The translations under genes were made by a program, and so were the position numbers. From an uncultured Geobacter sp. (GTDB taxonomy: Bacteria > Desulfobacterota > Desulfuromonadia > Geobacterales > Geobacteraceae), in NCBI GenBank assembly GCA_903915655.1, contig CAIWTU010000007.1, positions 1-64,000 of the forward strand: DNA of 64,000 nt, read 5' to 3'. Shown piece after piece: positions 45,489-54,404 of this stretch; position 1 is the stretch's first letter, and each line of letters opens with the position of its first letter. The notes below the pieces were generated by a model, which saw only the letters and a list, made by a program, of their open reading frames with translations, searched no databases and was not told the origin of the DNA.

Positions 45489-45612
45489 CTGAATTAAATC
45501 CGGAGTATCGAAGCCGCGGGTGGACAGAAGATAACCTCCCCCCGGCTTTTGCAGTTTTGCAATCATAAGCAGTAGACGTAAAAGGCCGGGGGGGTATCCT
45601 CCGGCCTTTTAC
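45436..45612 (+). promoter_or_regulatory. Transcription attenuator of aroF
   Basis: Five segments can pair in a chain. Segment 0 GCGGCTT (45436-45442, in leader codons 16-18) pairs with AAGCCGC of segment 1 (45511-45517). Segment 1 AAGCCGCGGG (45511-45520) pairs with segment 2 CCCCCGGCTT (45539-45548) with one mismatch. Segment 2 CCCCCCGGCTTTT pairs with segment 3 AAAAGGCCGGGGGG (45580-45593) with one bulge. Segment 3 GTAAAAGGCCGG (45578-45589) pairs with segment 4 CCGGCCTTTTAC (45601-45612), a terminator stem with a TTTT. With plenty of Phe, 1:2 and 3:4 form and transcription stops. With stalling at early Phe codons, 0:1 and 2:3 form and it continues. Confidence 0.7.
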
Positions 45613-45640
45613 ATTTCGGGACAGGAAAGGAGAATGGGTA

Positions 45641-46660
45641 ATGATAATCGTAATGAAAGCGGGCGCCGCAAAAAAAGAGAGGGATGAGGTGCTGAAACGT
45701 ATCAAGGAACTTGGCTACAAGCCGCACGTGATCCATGGAACAACCAGGGACGTTATCGGAGCGATCGGCGATGAGCGTGGCAAGCTGGTCCTGCAATCTA
45801 TAGAATCGATGCACGGAGTGGAGAGCGTGCTACCAATTCTGCAGCCATACAAACTTGCCTCGAAAGAGATTAAAAAGAATCCGAGCATAATCCATGTCAC
45901 CGATACGGTCGCCATAGGGGGGAAGGAAATTATCGTCATGGCCGGCCCCTGTTCGGTGGAGAGCGAGCAGCAGATCATCGAGTCGGCTATCGCCGTAAAA
46001 CAGGCCGGCGCTCAGATGCTGCGCGGCGGCGCATTCAAACCACGCACTTCCCCCTATTCTTTCCAGGGTATGGAAGTAGAAGGGTTAAAACTCCTCTGCA
46101 AAGCCCGGGAGATGACCGGACTACCATTTGTCACCGAGGTGGTAAATCCGGAAACCGTCGATCTGGTGGCAGATTATGCCGATATACTGCAGATTGGAGC
46201 GCGGAACGCCCAGAACTTCGCCCTGCTGAAAAAGGTAGGTCAGCTCAAAAAACCGGTGCTCCTGAAACGCGGCATGTCCATGAGCATCCAGGAGTTCCTG
46301 ATGAGCGCAGAATATATCATGAGCGAGGGAAACCAGGCGGTGATCCTTTGCGAACGCGGTATTCGTACCTTCGAGACCGCGACTCGCAATACCCTGGACC
46401 TTTCCGCCATACCAGTATTGAGGGAGAAAACCCACCTGCCGGTCATCGCCGATCCTTCCCACGGAACCGGCAATCATCATTACGTTGCCGCCATGTCCTT
46501 CGCCGCCGTGGCTGCCGGCGCAGACGGACTGATGATCGAAGTACACCCCGACCCCGAGCATGCGACTTCCGACGGACCGCAATCGCTTAAGCCCGCTAAA
46601 TTTCTCCAGTTGATGGAAAAGTTGAAGATCTTCGCCGAGGCGGCGGGCAGAACAGTCTAG
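45641..46660 (+). CDS. aroF: DAHP synthase (3-deoxy-7-phosphoheptulonate synthase)
   Basis: The 339-residue enzyme condenses phosphoenolpyruvate and erythrose 4-phosphate at the entry of aromatic synthesis. The first 65 residues ([20 protein letters not shown] onward) form the ferredoxin-like domain used for Phe/Tyr feedback in the Thermotoga-type enzyme. The barrel follows: [70 protein letters not shown] and [16 protein letters not shown]. An attenuator precedes it. Allosteric and transcriptional control both point to Phe. Confidence 0.95.
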   Translation: MIIVMKAGAAKKERDEVLKRIKELGYKPHVIHGTTRDVIGAIGDERGKLVLQSIESMHGVESVLPILQPYKLASKEIKKNPSIIHVTDTVAIGGKEIIVMAGPCSVESEQQIIESAIAVKQAGAQMLRGGAFKPRTSPYSFQGMEVEGLKLLCKAREMTGLPFVTEVVNPETVDLVADYADILQIGARNAQNFALLKKVGQLKKPVLLKRGMSMSIQEFLMSAEYIMSEGNQAVILCERGIRTFETATRNTLDLSAIPVLREKTHLPVIADPSHGTGNHHYVAAMSFAAVAAGADGLMIEVHPDPEHATSDGPQSLKPAKFLQLMEKLKIFAEAAGRTV

Positions 46661-46803
46661 AAAAGCTCTTGCAGGGAAGGGAAAACCGCCCTTCATTTGC
46701 CATAAAATCCTTGCACCGTTTTTCCCTCTCCTGTATTGTTAGTGATATCTCATAAAATGCAGGTTAATCCGTTTTGCCCCAGGCGGATTATTACGGAGGG
46801 AAG

Positions 46804-47427
46804 ATGAAAAGGAGTGCGATTCTGGTAATAATTCTCATCGGCTGCGTCGTTATCCGTCCTGTTTTGGCAAAGCCGATTCACCATCAGCTACAGGAGACAG
46901 GGCCCGATCCCGGACGAGCTTTCGAGTTGATTCTGGATCTCTGGCGGGAAGGCAGATTCAGCGAACTGTACGACCGGATAATTCCATCGGGCAAGCAGTC
47001 GAGGGAATCTTTCATTTCGCGACTTTCCTCTTCTTACCGTAAACCCGCCTGTTGCTGGGAGAAACTCCAAGATCTCAAAATAACCGAGCTGGATGAACGG
47101 AAGGCAACTCTCCATGCCAGGGTTGGGCTGGAAGGAAAAGACGGTTCGACCGAATTCATTTCCCGCCAGTTCAAGCTGCATAAGTCAGCCGGAGTATGGA
47201 AGGTATCCATCTCCGAGATCACCTCTCTTTCAGGAAAAACAAGGAAGGGCGCTCACAAGCGCAATTACACCCTCAAGAAGAAGGTAGTCCAATCTTTCTA
47301 TCGAGTGAGACAGACCTCTAGGCACTTTTTTCCGGGCGGAATGAGGCAGACTGAATATGCTTTTAATTTCTTAAATCGGGGGGCAGTCAGAAAAGATGAT
47401 CATTTCTATCATTGCGGCAATGGCTGA
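46804..47427 (+). CDS. Secreted hypothetical protein
   Basis: The 207-residue product starts MKRSAILVIILIGCVVIRPVLA, a signal peptide with a cleavage-like ALA-K boundary. ATG 46804 has GGAGGG upstream. The mature part has ILDLWREGRFSELYDRIIPS, RESFISRLSSSYRKPACCWE and KLHKSAGVWKVSISEITSLS, a pattern of exported alpha/beta domains similar to DUF4878-like NTF2 folds (inference). The last ten residues are encoded over the folA start, overlapping by 32 bases. Confidence 0.6.
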   Translation: MKRSAILVIILIGCVVIRPVLAKPIHHQLQETGPDPGRAFELILDLWREGRFSELYDRIIPSGKQSRESFISRLSSSYRKPACCWEKLQDLKITELDERKATLHARVGLEGKDGSTEFISRQFKLHKSAGVWKVSISEITSLSGKTRKGAHKRNYTLKKKVVQSFYRVRQTSRHFFPGGMRQTEYAFNFLNRGAVRKDDHFYHCGNG

Positions 47428-47908
47428 AAACCGGGTAATCGGCCGTGACAACAGCATACCGTGGAATCTGCCTGCCGATCTTGAACGGTTCAAGACAATC
47501 ACAACCGGTCACCCCGTGATCATGGGACGAAAAACGTTTGAAGGCATTGGCAGACCGCTGCCGGGGAGAAAAACCGTCATTATTACAAGAAACCCGGATT
47601 TCACTGCCGAAGGGTGCGTGGTCGCGCACAACCTGCAGGAGGCACTGGCTGAGTGCAAAGGTGCGGATGAGGTATTCATCTGCGGCGGCAGCGAGGTCTA
47701 CCGTGAAGCGCTGACGCTTGCCTCGAGGATTTACTTGACCCTGCTTGATGGGGAGGTTGAAGGGGATACCCTGTTTCCGGAAATACCTGAATACTTTATT
47801 GCGGTGGAACGGGAAGAGGTAAAGGAAAATTCGATTTCCGGCGCCTACATTCGCTATGAACATAAAGACCCGCAGGAGGACGATCCTGCGGGTCGCCCCC
47901 CCGTTTAG
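47396..47908 (+). CDS. folA: Dihydrofolate reductase
   Basis: The 170-residue enzyme reduces dihydrofolate with NADPH. MIISIIAAMAENRVIGRDNS, IPWNLPADLERFK, HPVIMGRKTFEGIG, PLPGRKTVIITRNP, VFICGGSEVYREAL and YLTLLDGEVEGDTLFPEIP are all standard. The C-terminal extension KDPQEDDPAGRPPV is encoded by a hairpin that also serves as terminator for the convergent gene. Confidence 0.95.
   Translation: MIISIIAAMAENRVIGRDNSIPWNLPADLERFKTITTGHPVIMGRKTFEGIGRPLPGRKTVIITRNPDFTAEGCVVAHNLQEALAECKGADEVFICGGSEVYREALTLASRIYLTLLDGEVEGDTLFPEIPEYFIAVEREEVKENSISGAYIRYEHKDPQEDDPAGRPPV
47867..47894 (-). terminator. Intrinsic terminator of the minus-strand operon, inside folA
   Basis: GACCCGCAGGA (47867-47877) and TCCTGCGGGTC (47884-47894) form an 11-bp stem with a 6-base loop. 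On the minus strand it is followed by TTTAT. It lies within the last codons of folA, downstream of the stop of the alcohol dehydrogenase gene at 47924. Confidence 0.6.
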
Positions 47909-47923
47909 TCCGGCTTTACTGAT

Positions 47924-49069
47924 TTAATACGCAGCCCTTAGTATCTGCAGGATATCTTCCTTGTTCGGGTCCCGCGGATTGAAGATGGCGCTGATTTCTT
48001 TAGCGGCATCCGCTGCCACGCACTCGAGGATATCCAGGGAGACACCGGCTTCCTTCAGGGTCGGTATTCCTGCCTGCCGGGAAAGGGTTTTTATAGTTTC
48101 TATCGTCAACTGCGCAGCTTCCCTGGCGGCAACTCCTTTGACCTCCAGTCCCATGGCCATTCCAATTTCACGGATTCTTTCCGGAACCGTTTCGACATTA
48201 TACTCCATGACGGAGGCAAGCAGAGCTGCAGTGGCAACGTCGTAGGGCAACCCGCAGTGTGCGTTCAATGGATTTGCTATTGCGTGAACCAGGCCTAGCA
48301 TTGCGGAGTTTAAGGCAAACCCGGCAAGCATGCTGCCAAGCAGCATATTGGTCCTGGCTTCAAGGTTTTTACCGATGCCATTCGCCACTGGGAGGTACCG
48401 GCAAATAAGTTCAACGGCTTTCAGGGCATTAATATCGGTTGGTATCGAGGCGGCCCGGGAGAGATAGGCCTCAATCGCATGGGTCAGCGCGTTGATCCCC
48501 GAAGCTGCGGCAAGGTCGGGCGGCATGTCTGCTGTAAGGTGCGGATCTATCAGGGCGTATCTGGCCCCGACATGCCGACCTCCTATGCTCATATTTTTCA
48601 GCTTCACCGTATCAGTGATCGTGGCAAAAGCGATCACTTCGCTTACCGTCCCGGCGGTCGTAGGAATGGCAATCAAAGGGGCCGAAGGAATCTTAACCAT
48701 GTTCATGCCATTATATTGGCTGATCGGAGATTCGTTGGTCAGCAGGATGGAGATTGCCTTTCCGGTATCCAGGACGTTCCCTCCCCCGACGGCAACTACC
48801 ACTTCCGACTGGGCCAGCCGGGCCAGCCGGGCACCTTCTTCCACAATTGCGTCGGTGGCATTGGCCCCAACACCTTCCCATTCCACAACTTCCACTCCTG
48901 CGGTTTGCAGGGAGTTAACTATCACGGCTGCGATACCGGCCTTTTTCACCCCGCTATCATATAGACAGAAAACCTTGCTGGATTCCAGACTCAACACAAT
49001 ATGGCCGACACTCAATGCTGCGCCCTGGCCAAAAGCAACGGAGCTTGGAAGACTGAATTGGAATTGCAC
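47924..49069 (-). CDS. Iron-containing alcohol dehydrogenase
   Basis: The 381-residue group III dehydrogenase has VVAVGGGNVLDTGKAISIL for NAD binding, IAIPTTAGTVSEVIAFATI, ASGINALTHAIEAYLSRAAS with metal-ligand His, and GLVHAIANPLNAHCGLPYD with the last His ligands. Such enzymes reduce or oxidise short alcohols and aldehydes. The substrate is not clear. It lies 22 bases downstream of the PAP2 gene. Confidence 0.9.
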   Translation of the reverse strand: MQFQFSLPSSVAFGQGAALSVGHIVLSLESSKVFCLYDSGVKKAGIAAVIVNSLQTAGVEVVEWEGVGANATDAIVEEGARLARLAQSEVVVAVGGGNVLDTGKAISILLTNESPISQYNGMNMVKIPSAPLIAIPTTAGTVSEVIAFATITDTVKLKNMSIGGRHVGARYALIDPHLTADMPPDLAAASGINALTHAIEAYLSRAASIPTDINALKAVELICRYLPVANGIGKNLEARTNMLLGSMLAGFALNSAMLGLVHAIANPLNAHCGLPYDVATAALLASVMEYNVETVPERIREIGMAMGLEVKGVAAREAAQLTIETIKTLSRQAGIPTLKEAGVSLDILECVAADAAKEISAIFNPRDPNKEDILQILRAAY

Positions 49070-49091
49070 GAAAATATCCTCCTAGGTTAAT

Positions 49092-49730
49092 TTAGATGAG
49101 GTCAGCCTCGAACCTGTTTTTATACCCATAGAGAGCCCGGCAGACAGAAAAATCTACAAGCAGTGCCAGATACGCTCCGGCAACCACGTCGCTGACAAAG
49201 TGGTACCCGGTGACCACCAAAGCGGCCGCTAGCAAAAAGATGGCAAAGAGTACGGCGGACCTAGAACGGGGGAAAAAACGTATCAGGGCAATAGCCAGCA
49301 CGGTACATATGACCATATGACCCGATGGAAAGCCGTTGTAATCTCCTCCGCCACGAAACCAGTGAAAACCGAACTCCCCCCCATCGGCCAGCCATACCCG
49401 CGCGTTAGTCATGCCGAAAAAATGCTTCAAAACGGTTTTCAGAAAAAACGAAAGGGGGACTGTCCAGCCGATCAGAAGAAAGAGGCGGATATACGGTGAG
49501 CGTATCTTCTTGCGCCGGAAGTAGTAATAGGCTATCCAGCTGAGAATTGTAATGGCACAGGCTATCGGGAAAAGGAGGTCGGGAATGTCAGAAGCATAAG
49601 TAACAAGCAGACGGTTTTTTTTTAACAGTATTTCGGTAAACTTTGCAATTTGCCTATCCATAAAATTATAACTAATTATGATAAAAATGACGACCGATGC
49701 CAGGCCGGCAACGCGGGAAAAATAGCGCAT
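49092..49730 (-). CDS. PAP2-family membrane phosphatase
   Basis: The 212-residue membrane protein has about five or six hydrophobic segments and the PAP2 motifs: KTVLKHFFGMTNARVW (C1-like), NGFPSGHMVICTVLA (C2, SGH) and VTGYHFVSDVVAGAYLALL (C3, SDxxxG with an upstream His). It should dephosphorylate a lipid phosphate such as undecaprenyl pyrophosphate or phosphatidate. It is 18 bases after the sensor gene. Confidence 0.85.
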   Translation of the reverse strand: MRYFSRVAGLASVVIFIIISYNFMDRQIAKFTEILLKKNRLLVTYASDIPDLLFPIACAITILSWIAYYYFRRKKIRSPYIRLFLLIGWTVPLSFFLKTVLKHFFGMTNARVWLADGGEFGFHWFRGGGDYNGFPSGHMVICTVLAIALIRFFPRSRSAVLFAIFLLAAALVVTGYHFVSDVVAGAYLALLVDFSVCRALYGYKNRFEADLI

Positions 49731-49748
49731 ATGATTCCTTTGTAACGA

Positions 49749-51284
49749 TTATTTTTGCTGAGGTACCAATATCGGTAGTAAAACGATAAAAGTGCTCCCC
49801 TCATCCAGAACACTTTCAGCCCAGATAAAACCGCCGTGAGCATCGGTAACCTTCCGACAGAAAGCGAGTCCAAGCCCGGTCCCCTTGTTTCCACCCCTAC
49901 GACGTCCAAGCCCCTGGCCAAATCTGTCGAATATGGTTCCCAACTCCTCAGCCGGAATTCCGCTACCGTTATCTTTGACCTTTATCATCAAAAAACGGTC
50001 CCCCGGCAGCAACTTTGTGTCAGGATAGAGTTCCTTCGAAACTCTCGTGGCAACAGCGGTTGAATCTACACTCTCCACCGTCAGTTCCAACGTCCCCCCA
50101 TCGGGGGTAAATTTGAACGAATTGGAAAGAAGGTTACTTACAAGCCGTAAAATTTTGTTGCGGTCCACAAAAATATCGGGGAGCCGATCCTGAAACGTTG
50201 CAGTCAGCTTTGTATTGGAGCGCTGGGCAATCATCCGAAAACCCGACATCGCCTTATTAATTATCATTTGTGGCTCTTCCCTGGTAAAAGTCAGGATCAT
50301 CTTACCTGCCTCAAATTTATATACATCCAGAAGAGTATCTATCATCTCCACCATCTCGGCGCAGCTTTCTATAGCCGATTCCAGATATTCTTTCTGTTCA
50401 TCGTTAATTTTGCCGAGACGCCCTTCCCTTACCAGATCTGTGGCGCCTACCACGGCAGTAAGCGGCGTCTTCAGGTCATGAGTCAACATGCTTACAAAAT
50501 CCTCTTTTTCCTGCTCCAAAACCTTTAGAACCGAAATGTCCCTGATAATTTCAACACTCCCCATCACGCTTCCCTTAGCATTCAGCAGTGGAGTCGCACT
50601 TGAAAGAACTGGAATACTCCCGTTCTTCAGCGCCAGTTGATAAGTCACATCAAGGCAGGGGGACAATGTTTGCAATACGATCTTGCACGGGAGTCGCTCC
50701 GGTGCAATATCGGTATACAAAAGGGACTCAACCGGCATTCCTGCGCAAGAATCAGAATTCACTCCAAGGAGCGTCTCAGCTTTTCGATTGAGGCCGCTTA
50801 CAAGCCCATTTTTATCGATAACAATCAGAAGGTCTGCCATACCCTGTAGAATGGCCCCCATCTTTTTCCGCTCTTCTTCCAGTTGCTGCTGAAGTCTCAC
50901 ATTTTCCAGCCGTGTCTTGTTCAGTTTCAAGGTTCGATGCACCTTTTTCAACAGGTCTTCGGCAGCAAAAGGTTTGGCGATATAATCCAGCGCCCCCTTC
51001 TTCATGGTTTCTACGGCAATGTCTTCGTTACCGTGAGCGGTCATCATTATAACCGCCACATCTGGATTTTCGCGATGGAGTTTTTCAAGAACCTGTATCC
51101 CATCCATACCCGGCATCTTTATGTCAAGAAGTACCAGAGAAAAATTCTCCCGACTGAGCAGATCGAGCGCCTCAATACCATCCCTTGCTCTCATCGTGGA
51201 ATACCCGTCGTCTTCCAGCTGCAATTTCAGAATGATGGCAATATCAGCCTCATCATCAACGATAAGTATCTTAGAATTTTTCAT
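49749..51284 (-). CDS. Hybrid response regulator-histidine kinase (REC-PAS-HisKA-HATPase)
   Basis: The 511-residue protein has an N-terminal receiver domain (ILIVDDEADIAIILKLQ, phosphoacceptor Asp54 in LVLLDIKMPGMDG, and Lys in DYIAKPFAAEDLL), then a coiled linker, a PAS-type domain near 150-255, HisKA (EKEDFVSMLTHDLKTPLTAV with the His) and a HATPase domain (LRLVSNLLSNSFKFTP, DNGSGIPAEELGTIF, GTGLGLAFCRKV). The receiver at the front suggests that it is the target of another kinase. No transmembrane segment is seen. Confidence 0.9.
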   Translation of the reverse strand: MKNSKILIVDDEADIAIILKLQLEDDGYSTMRARDGIEALDLLSRENFSLVLLDIKMPGMDGIQVLEKLHRENPDVAVIMMTAHGNEDIAVETMKKGALDYIAKPFAAEDLLKKVHRTLKLNKTRLENVRLQQQLEEERKKMGAILQGMADLLIVIDKNGLVSGLNRKAETLLGVNSDSCAGMPVESLLYTDIAPERLPCKIVLQTLSPCLDVTYQLALKNGSIPVLSSATPLLNAKGSVMGSVEIIRDISVLKVLEQEKEDFVSMLTHDLKTPLTAVVGATDLVREGRLGKINDEQKEYLESAIESCAEMVEMIDTLLDVYKFEAGKMILTFTREEPQMIINKAMSGFRMIAQRSNTKLTATFQDRLPDIFVDRNKILRLVSNLLSNSFKFTPDGGTLELTVESVDSTAVATRVSKELYPDTKLLPGDRFLMIKVKDNGSGIPAEELGTIFDRFGQGLGRRRGGNKGTGLGLAFCRKVTDAHGGFIWAESVLDEGSTFIVLLPILVPQQK

Positions 51285-51636
51285 TGTTCTACCTCAATAA
51301 TTAGTAGTAAAGGTAACAGAGTGCTGAAAAAGATCGCGGGGAAGGCCAAACGCAAAGAAGGCGGAGATAAAGGTCCCGAAAGAGATCCGCCAGGCAGACC
51401 AGGAAGCGGTCATAACCCAACGGTACAGACTGCTCTCCGCAGCAGTTTTCTATCGCCTGCCGGCACTCTGTTCGTGAATATGGATAGGCAGGATAGGGGG
51501 AGTTATGGTAAACGGGACGGAAATGGGCTTTACACCGGTGCGAATCATCATCGCACTCCCCCTTTTAACGCATGCTGTCCCTCCATGAAAAAATGTACAG
51601 CTGGTTTATCACTATGGACTGATTGTCACTCGAGCA
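51285..51636. other. Intergenic stretch with no recognised feature
   Basis: This 352-base gap between the hybrid kinase start and the gpsA stop was read in all frames. One frame stays open across it, but it reads as low-complexity sequence without a ribosome binding site and has no family-like motif. No terminator with a clear stem and U-run was seen. Confidence 0.5.
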
Positions 51637-52641
51637 TCACATTTCTTCCGACTTCAGATCTCTGGCCATAAGCTCCATTACCGACTTCCGGGGAGACTTG
51701 TCTTCATAGAGGATCTGATAAACCTTCTCGGTAATAGGCATGTCTACATTGAGCCGTTTTGCCAGCTCATAGGCGGATTTTGTGGTCTTTACTCCCTCAG
51801 CAACCATACACATCTCGGCCAGTATTTCCTTCAGCCGTATCCCTTCTCCCAGCTTCATTCCGACAGTACGGTTACGCGACAGGTCACCGGTACAGGTCAG
51901 GACCAGATCCCCCATGCCGGCCAGCCCGGCGAATGTAGCAGGTTGCGCCCCCATAGCCATGCCCAGCCTCGCAATTTCGGCAAGCCCACGGGTAATCAGC
52001 GCTGCCCGCGTATTGTAGCCCAGGCCCAGACCATCGCATATACCAGCTGCAATGGAAATCACATTTTTGATCGACCCTCCCAACTCTACTCCGATTATGT
52101 CACTGTTGGTATAGACTCGGAAATATTGGGTAGAGAACGTTTCCTGAATTTGCCGGGATGTCTCATCTTCTGCAGCAGCCGCTACTATGGCAGTAGGCAT
52201 TTCCTGTGCGACTTCCTTCGCGAAAGTCGGACCCGAAATAACACAGTAATTTTTGAAAAGGTGCGGCGGCAGGGTTTCCTTGAAGATCTGGGAAATTGTC
52301 TGCAAAGTATCGAGTTCTATCCCTTTTGAAGCATTTATTATGAATGTGTCCGAAGCAATGTGGGGGAGAGCCTTCAGGATGACTCCACGCATTACCTGGG
52401 AAGGAGTAACAAAAAGGATGAACTCCTTGCCGGAAACGGCTTCTTCGAGCGATCCGGTAAATTGCAGGCGAGAGGAGAGCCTGATATCAGGGAGATACAG
52501 ACTGTTTATCCGGGTCTGCCTGATCTCTTCCACTCTATCCTTTTCATGCATCCAGAGCATTACTTCATGGTCTTTTTTTGAAAGAAGATCCGCCAGGGTC
52601 GTTCCCCAGCTGCCAGCGCCTATTACGGCAATTTTGCCCAA
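51637..52641 (-). CDS. gpsA: Glycerol-3-phosphate dehydrogenase [NAD(P)+]
   Basis: The 334-residue enzyme makes glycerol 3-phosphate for phospholipids. The start is TTG at 52641 (GGAG six bases upstream), giving MGKIAVIGAGSWGTTLADLL. KGIELDTLQTISQIF, VISGPTFAKEVAQEMPTAIV and GGSIKNVISIAAGICDGLGLG with catalytic Lys, plus LAGMGDLVLTCTGDLSRNR, complete the family picture. It lies 93 bases after the HEAT gene. Confidence 0.95.
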   Translation of the reverse strand: MGKIAVIGAGSWGTTLADLLSKKDHEVMLWMHEKDRVEEIRQTRINSLYLPDIRLSSRLQFTGSLEEAVSGKEFILFVTPSQVMRGVILKALPHIASDTFIINASKGIELDTLQTISQIFKETLPPHLFKNYCVISGPTFAKEVAQEMPTAIVAAAAEDETSRQIQETFSTQYFRVYTNSDIIGVELGGSIKNVISIAAGICDGLGLGYNTRAALITRGLAEIARLGMAMGAQPATFAGLAGMGDLVLTCTGDLSRNRTVGMKLGEGIRLKEILAEMCMVAEGVKTTKSAYELAKRLNVDMPITEKVYQILYEDKSPRKSVMELMARDLKSEEM

Positions 52642-52734
52642 TTTCAGCTCCGTTTTTCTACATTGTCAATGAAACAGCGGTTATTCAAAAAGTAAAAAGA
52701 GATCCAGACCGGGCGCGTAGAGCTAAACTGTCAG

Positions 52735-54318
52735 TTAATCCCACAACTCACCATCTTCACCCAGTTCATTCAGTTGCATCCTGAGATCGAAACCTTCAGC
52801 AAGCGCTTCACGTGTTATCTTCAAGCTCTCCAGGGCAAATTGCCGCAGAAAGGAATTATTACAGCTTGAAAATCCGGGTAGTAAAAGATTTATGGCCACA
52901 GCCAAGGTCTTTTCGACCAGCTCTTTTTCCCGTCCGGTTTTCTGCATTAGGTCGGCTATCATGAAAAGTCTTCCCGATATTTTCTCAAGATCGGGAAGAA
53001 TAAGCTCCTGGATAAATTTTTTGATGAAACGTTCGACTTCATCTGTCAAATTTTGGCCAGCAAGCTTTTTTTCCTGGGCTGCAAACTCTTCCGCAATATC
53101 AAACAAACGGCTATCGGCAGTAAACCAGCCATCAAAATATTCTTCCTCAAACAATGTGCCACCTTGAGCGATAAGTTCGGGCGCCCCCGACAGAGCGTCA
53201 AAATCATACCCCTCAAATTGAGGTTTATACTGATGAGGCAGAAGGGATTCGACGGGCAGTATTCCTCGCCAGACGTAAAACTCTGCCGGCAGGAGAGTGT
53301 TTTTTTTTCTGTTTAAAAAGAGGGCATTCCTGATAAGCGATACCGTATATTCCTCAGTAATCTCGAAGAGTGTCTCTTCATCGGATACTTCCTGCCAGCG
53401 CTTTTCATATTTTTCACGAGAAATATCCTGATAACAGAAGGCATCTAGAATCCCGTTTGTTTCATGGAGCTGTAATAAAAGGACCTCCAGTATGTCAGCA
53501 CCTCGCCTGCGGGAAAACCAGAGGGTCCTGTTTCCGGTTCCGTCTATGGAGCTGGCAGCAGAGATATATAAAGATTTTTCCTCAACAATTAGGCCAGATT
53601 TCTCTGGCTTTATCCCCAGGAAAGCAAGTCTGCGCAGACTCCGCTCGGCCAGTTCTTGAAGTTCTCTATCACCCTGGAAATTGAAAGAGCTTAAAAGGGA
53701 GGCCGCTCCTTTGTCGCGTATTTTCCCGAGCCCGATAATAGTCTCCAAAACGACTTTCCGTTCATCAAACCCTATCAGAATTTCAAGGAGTAACAAAACC
53801 CGCTTATCCGGGACCGCTGCGACACAGCGCACTATTGCCGGTCGAACCTCTTCCGGGTAATAGAGAAAATCCTCCATGAAGCTGATTAACCCGGTATCTC
53901 CTTTGTCGAGAAGTCTTTTAAGAGTTTGATCGAGAGGCCCGTTTATTTCTGCAAGGAGTTTTGCAAAAGGGGGCAGGCTGATATCAATACCGTAGTCTTC
54001 GAGGATGGCAAGCAGGGCAGCTTTCCCATCCTCATGCAAATCAGTCCGCTTCAGGGCCATCCGGATTAGCGGCTCCAGCCAGAACTCTTCTTCAAAAAAG
54101 TCAAGAAGGTATATATAACGGTTTATAATATCAGCGTTTTCTTCTAGCCAGAGCTTCCTCATCAAAGGTGAGAGGGCGCGGTTACCGGCTTTTTGCAGCT
54201 GGGTGCCGATCCTTTCCATCTCATCCAGGGTAATATCTTCCTTTTTCAGTCCTTCCAGAAGAATTACCAGGTTATGTCTTTCGAAAAAGCTGGTATCTAT
54301 TCTCTTGCAGCATTCCAT
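52735..54318 (-). CDS. HEAT-repeat hypothetical protein
   Basis: The 527-residue protein is helical, with repeats such as VRPAIVRCVAAVPDKRVLLL and GLGKIRDKGAASLLSSFNFQ, a strand-rich middle (LVEEKSLYISAASSIDGTGN) and a C-terminal alpha region. Acidic residues are common. It has the same position relative to gyrA and gpsA as in Geobacter genomes. The function is unknown. HEAT repeats usually bind proteins. Confidence 0.7.
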   Translation of the reverse strand: MECCKRIDTSFFERHNLVILLEGLKKEDITLDEMERIGTQLQKAGNRALSPLMRKLWLEENADIINRYIYLLDFFEEEFWLEPLIRMALKRTDLHEDGKAALLAILEDYGIDISLPPFAKLLAEINGPLDQTLKRLLDKGDTGLISFMEDFLYYPEEVRPAIVRCVAAVPDKRVLLLLEILIGFDERKVVLETIIGLGKIRDKGAASLLSSFNFQGDRELQELAERSLRRLAFLGIKPEKSGLIVEEKSLYISAASSIDGTGNRTLWFSRRRGADILEVLLLQLHETNGILDAFCYQDISREKYEKRWQEVSDEETLFEITEEYTVSLIRNALFLNRKKNTLLPAEFYVWRGILPVESLLPHQYKPQFEGYDFDALSGAPELIAQGGTLFEEEYFDGWFTADSRLFDIAEEFAAQEKKLAGQNLTDEVERFIKKFIQELILPDLEKISGRLFMIADLMQKTGREKELVEKTLAVAINLLLPGFSSCNNSFLRQFALESLKITREALAEGFDLRMQLNELGEDGELWD

Positions 54319-54404
54319 CGATATATCTCTTTTAACGGGAACCGCCCGCTACGTAGAAACAAAAAACCATTATGGCGGCAATATGACGTTCATGCAAGCT
54401 GCGA

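Noticed and set aside
45372-45566. 64-residue minus-strand frame over the aroF leader
   Set aside because: No ribosome binding site, and the plus-strand aromatic leader plus the hairpin chain explain the same sequence better.
51285-51671. Plus-strand open frame across the gap before gpsA
   Set aside because: Residue composition is random-like, it overlaps gpsA and the kinase gene on the other strand, and it has no start signals.
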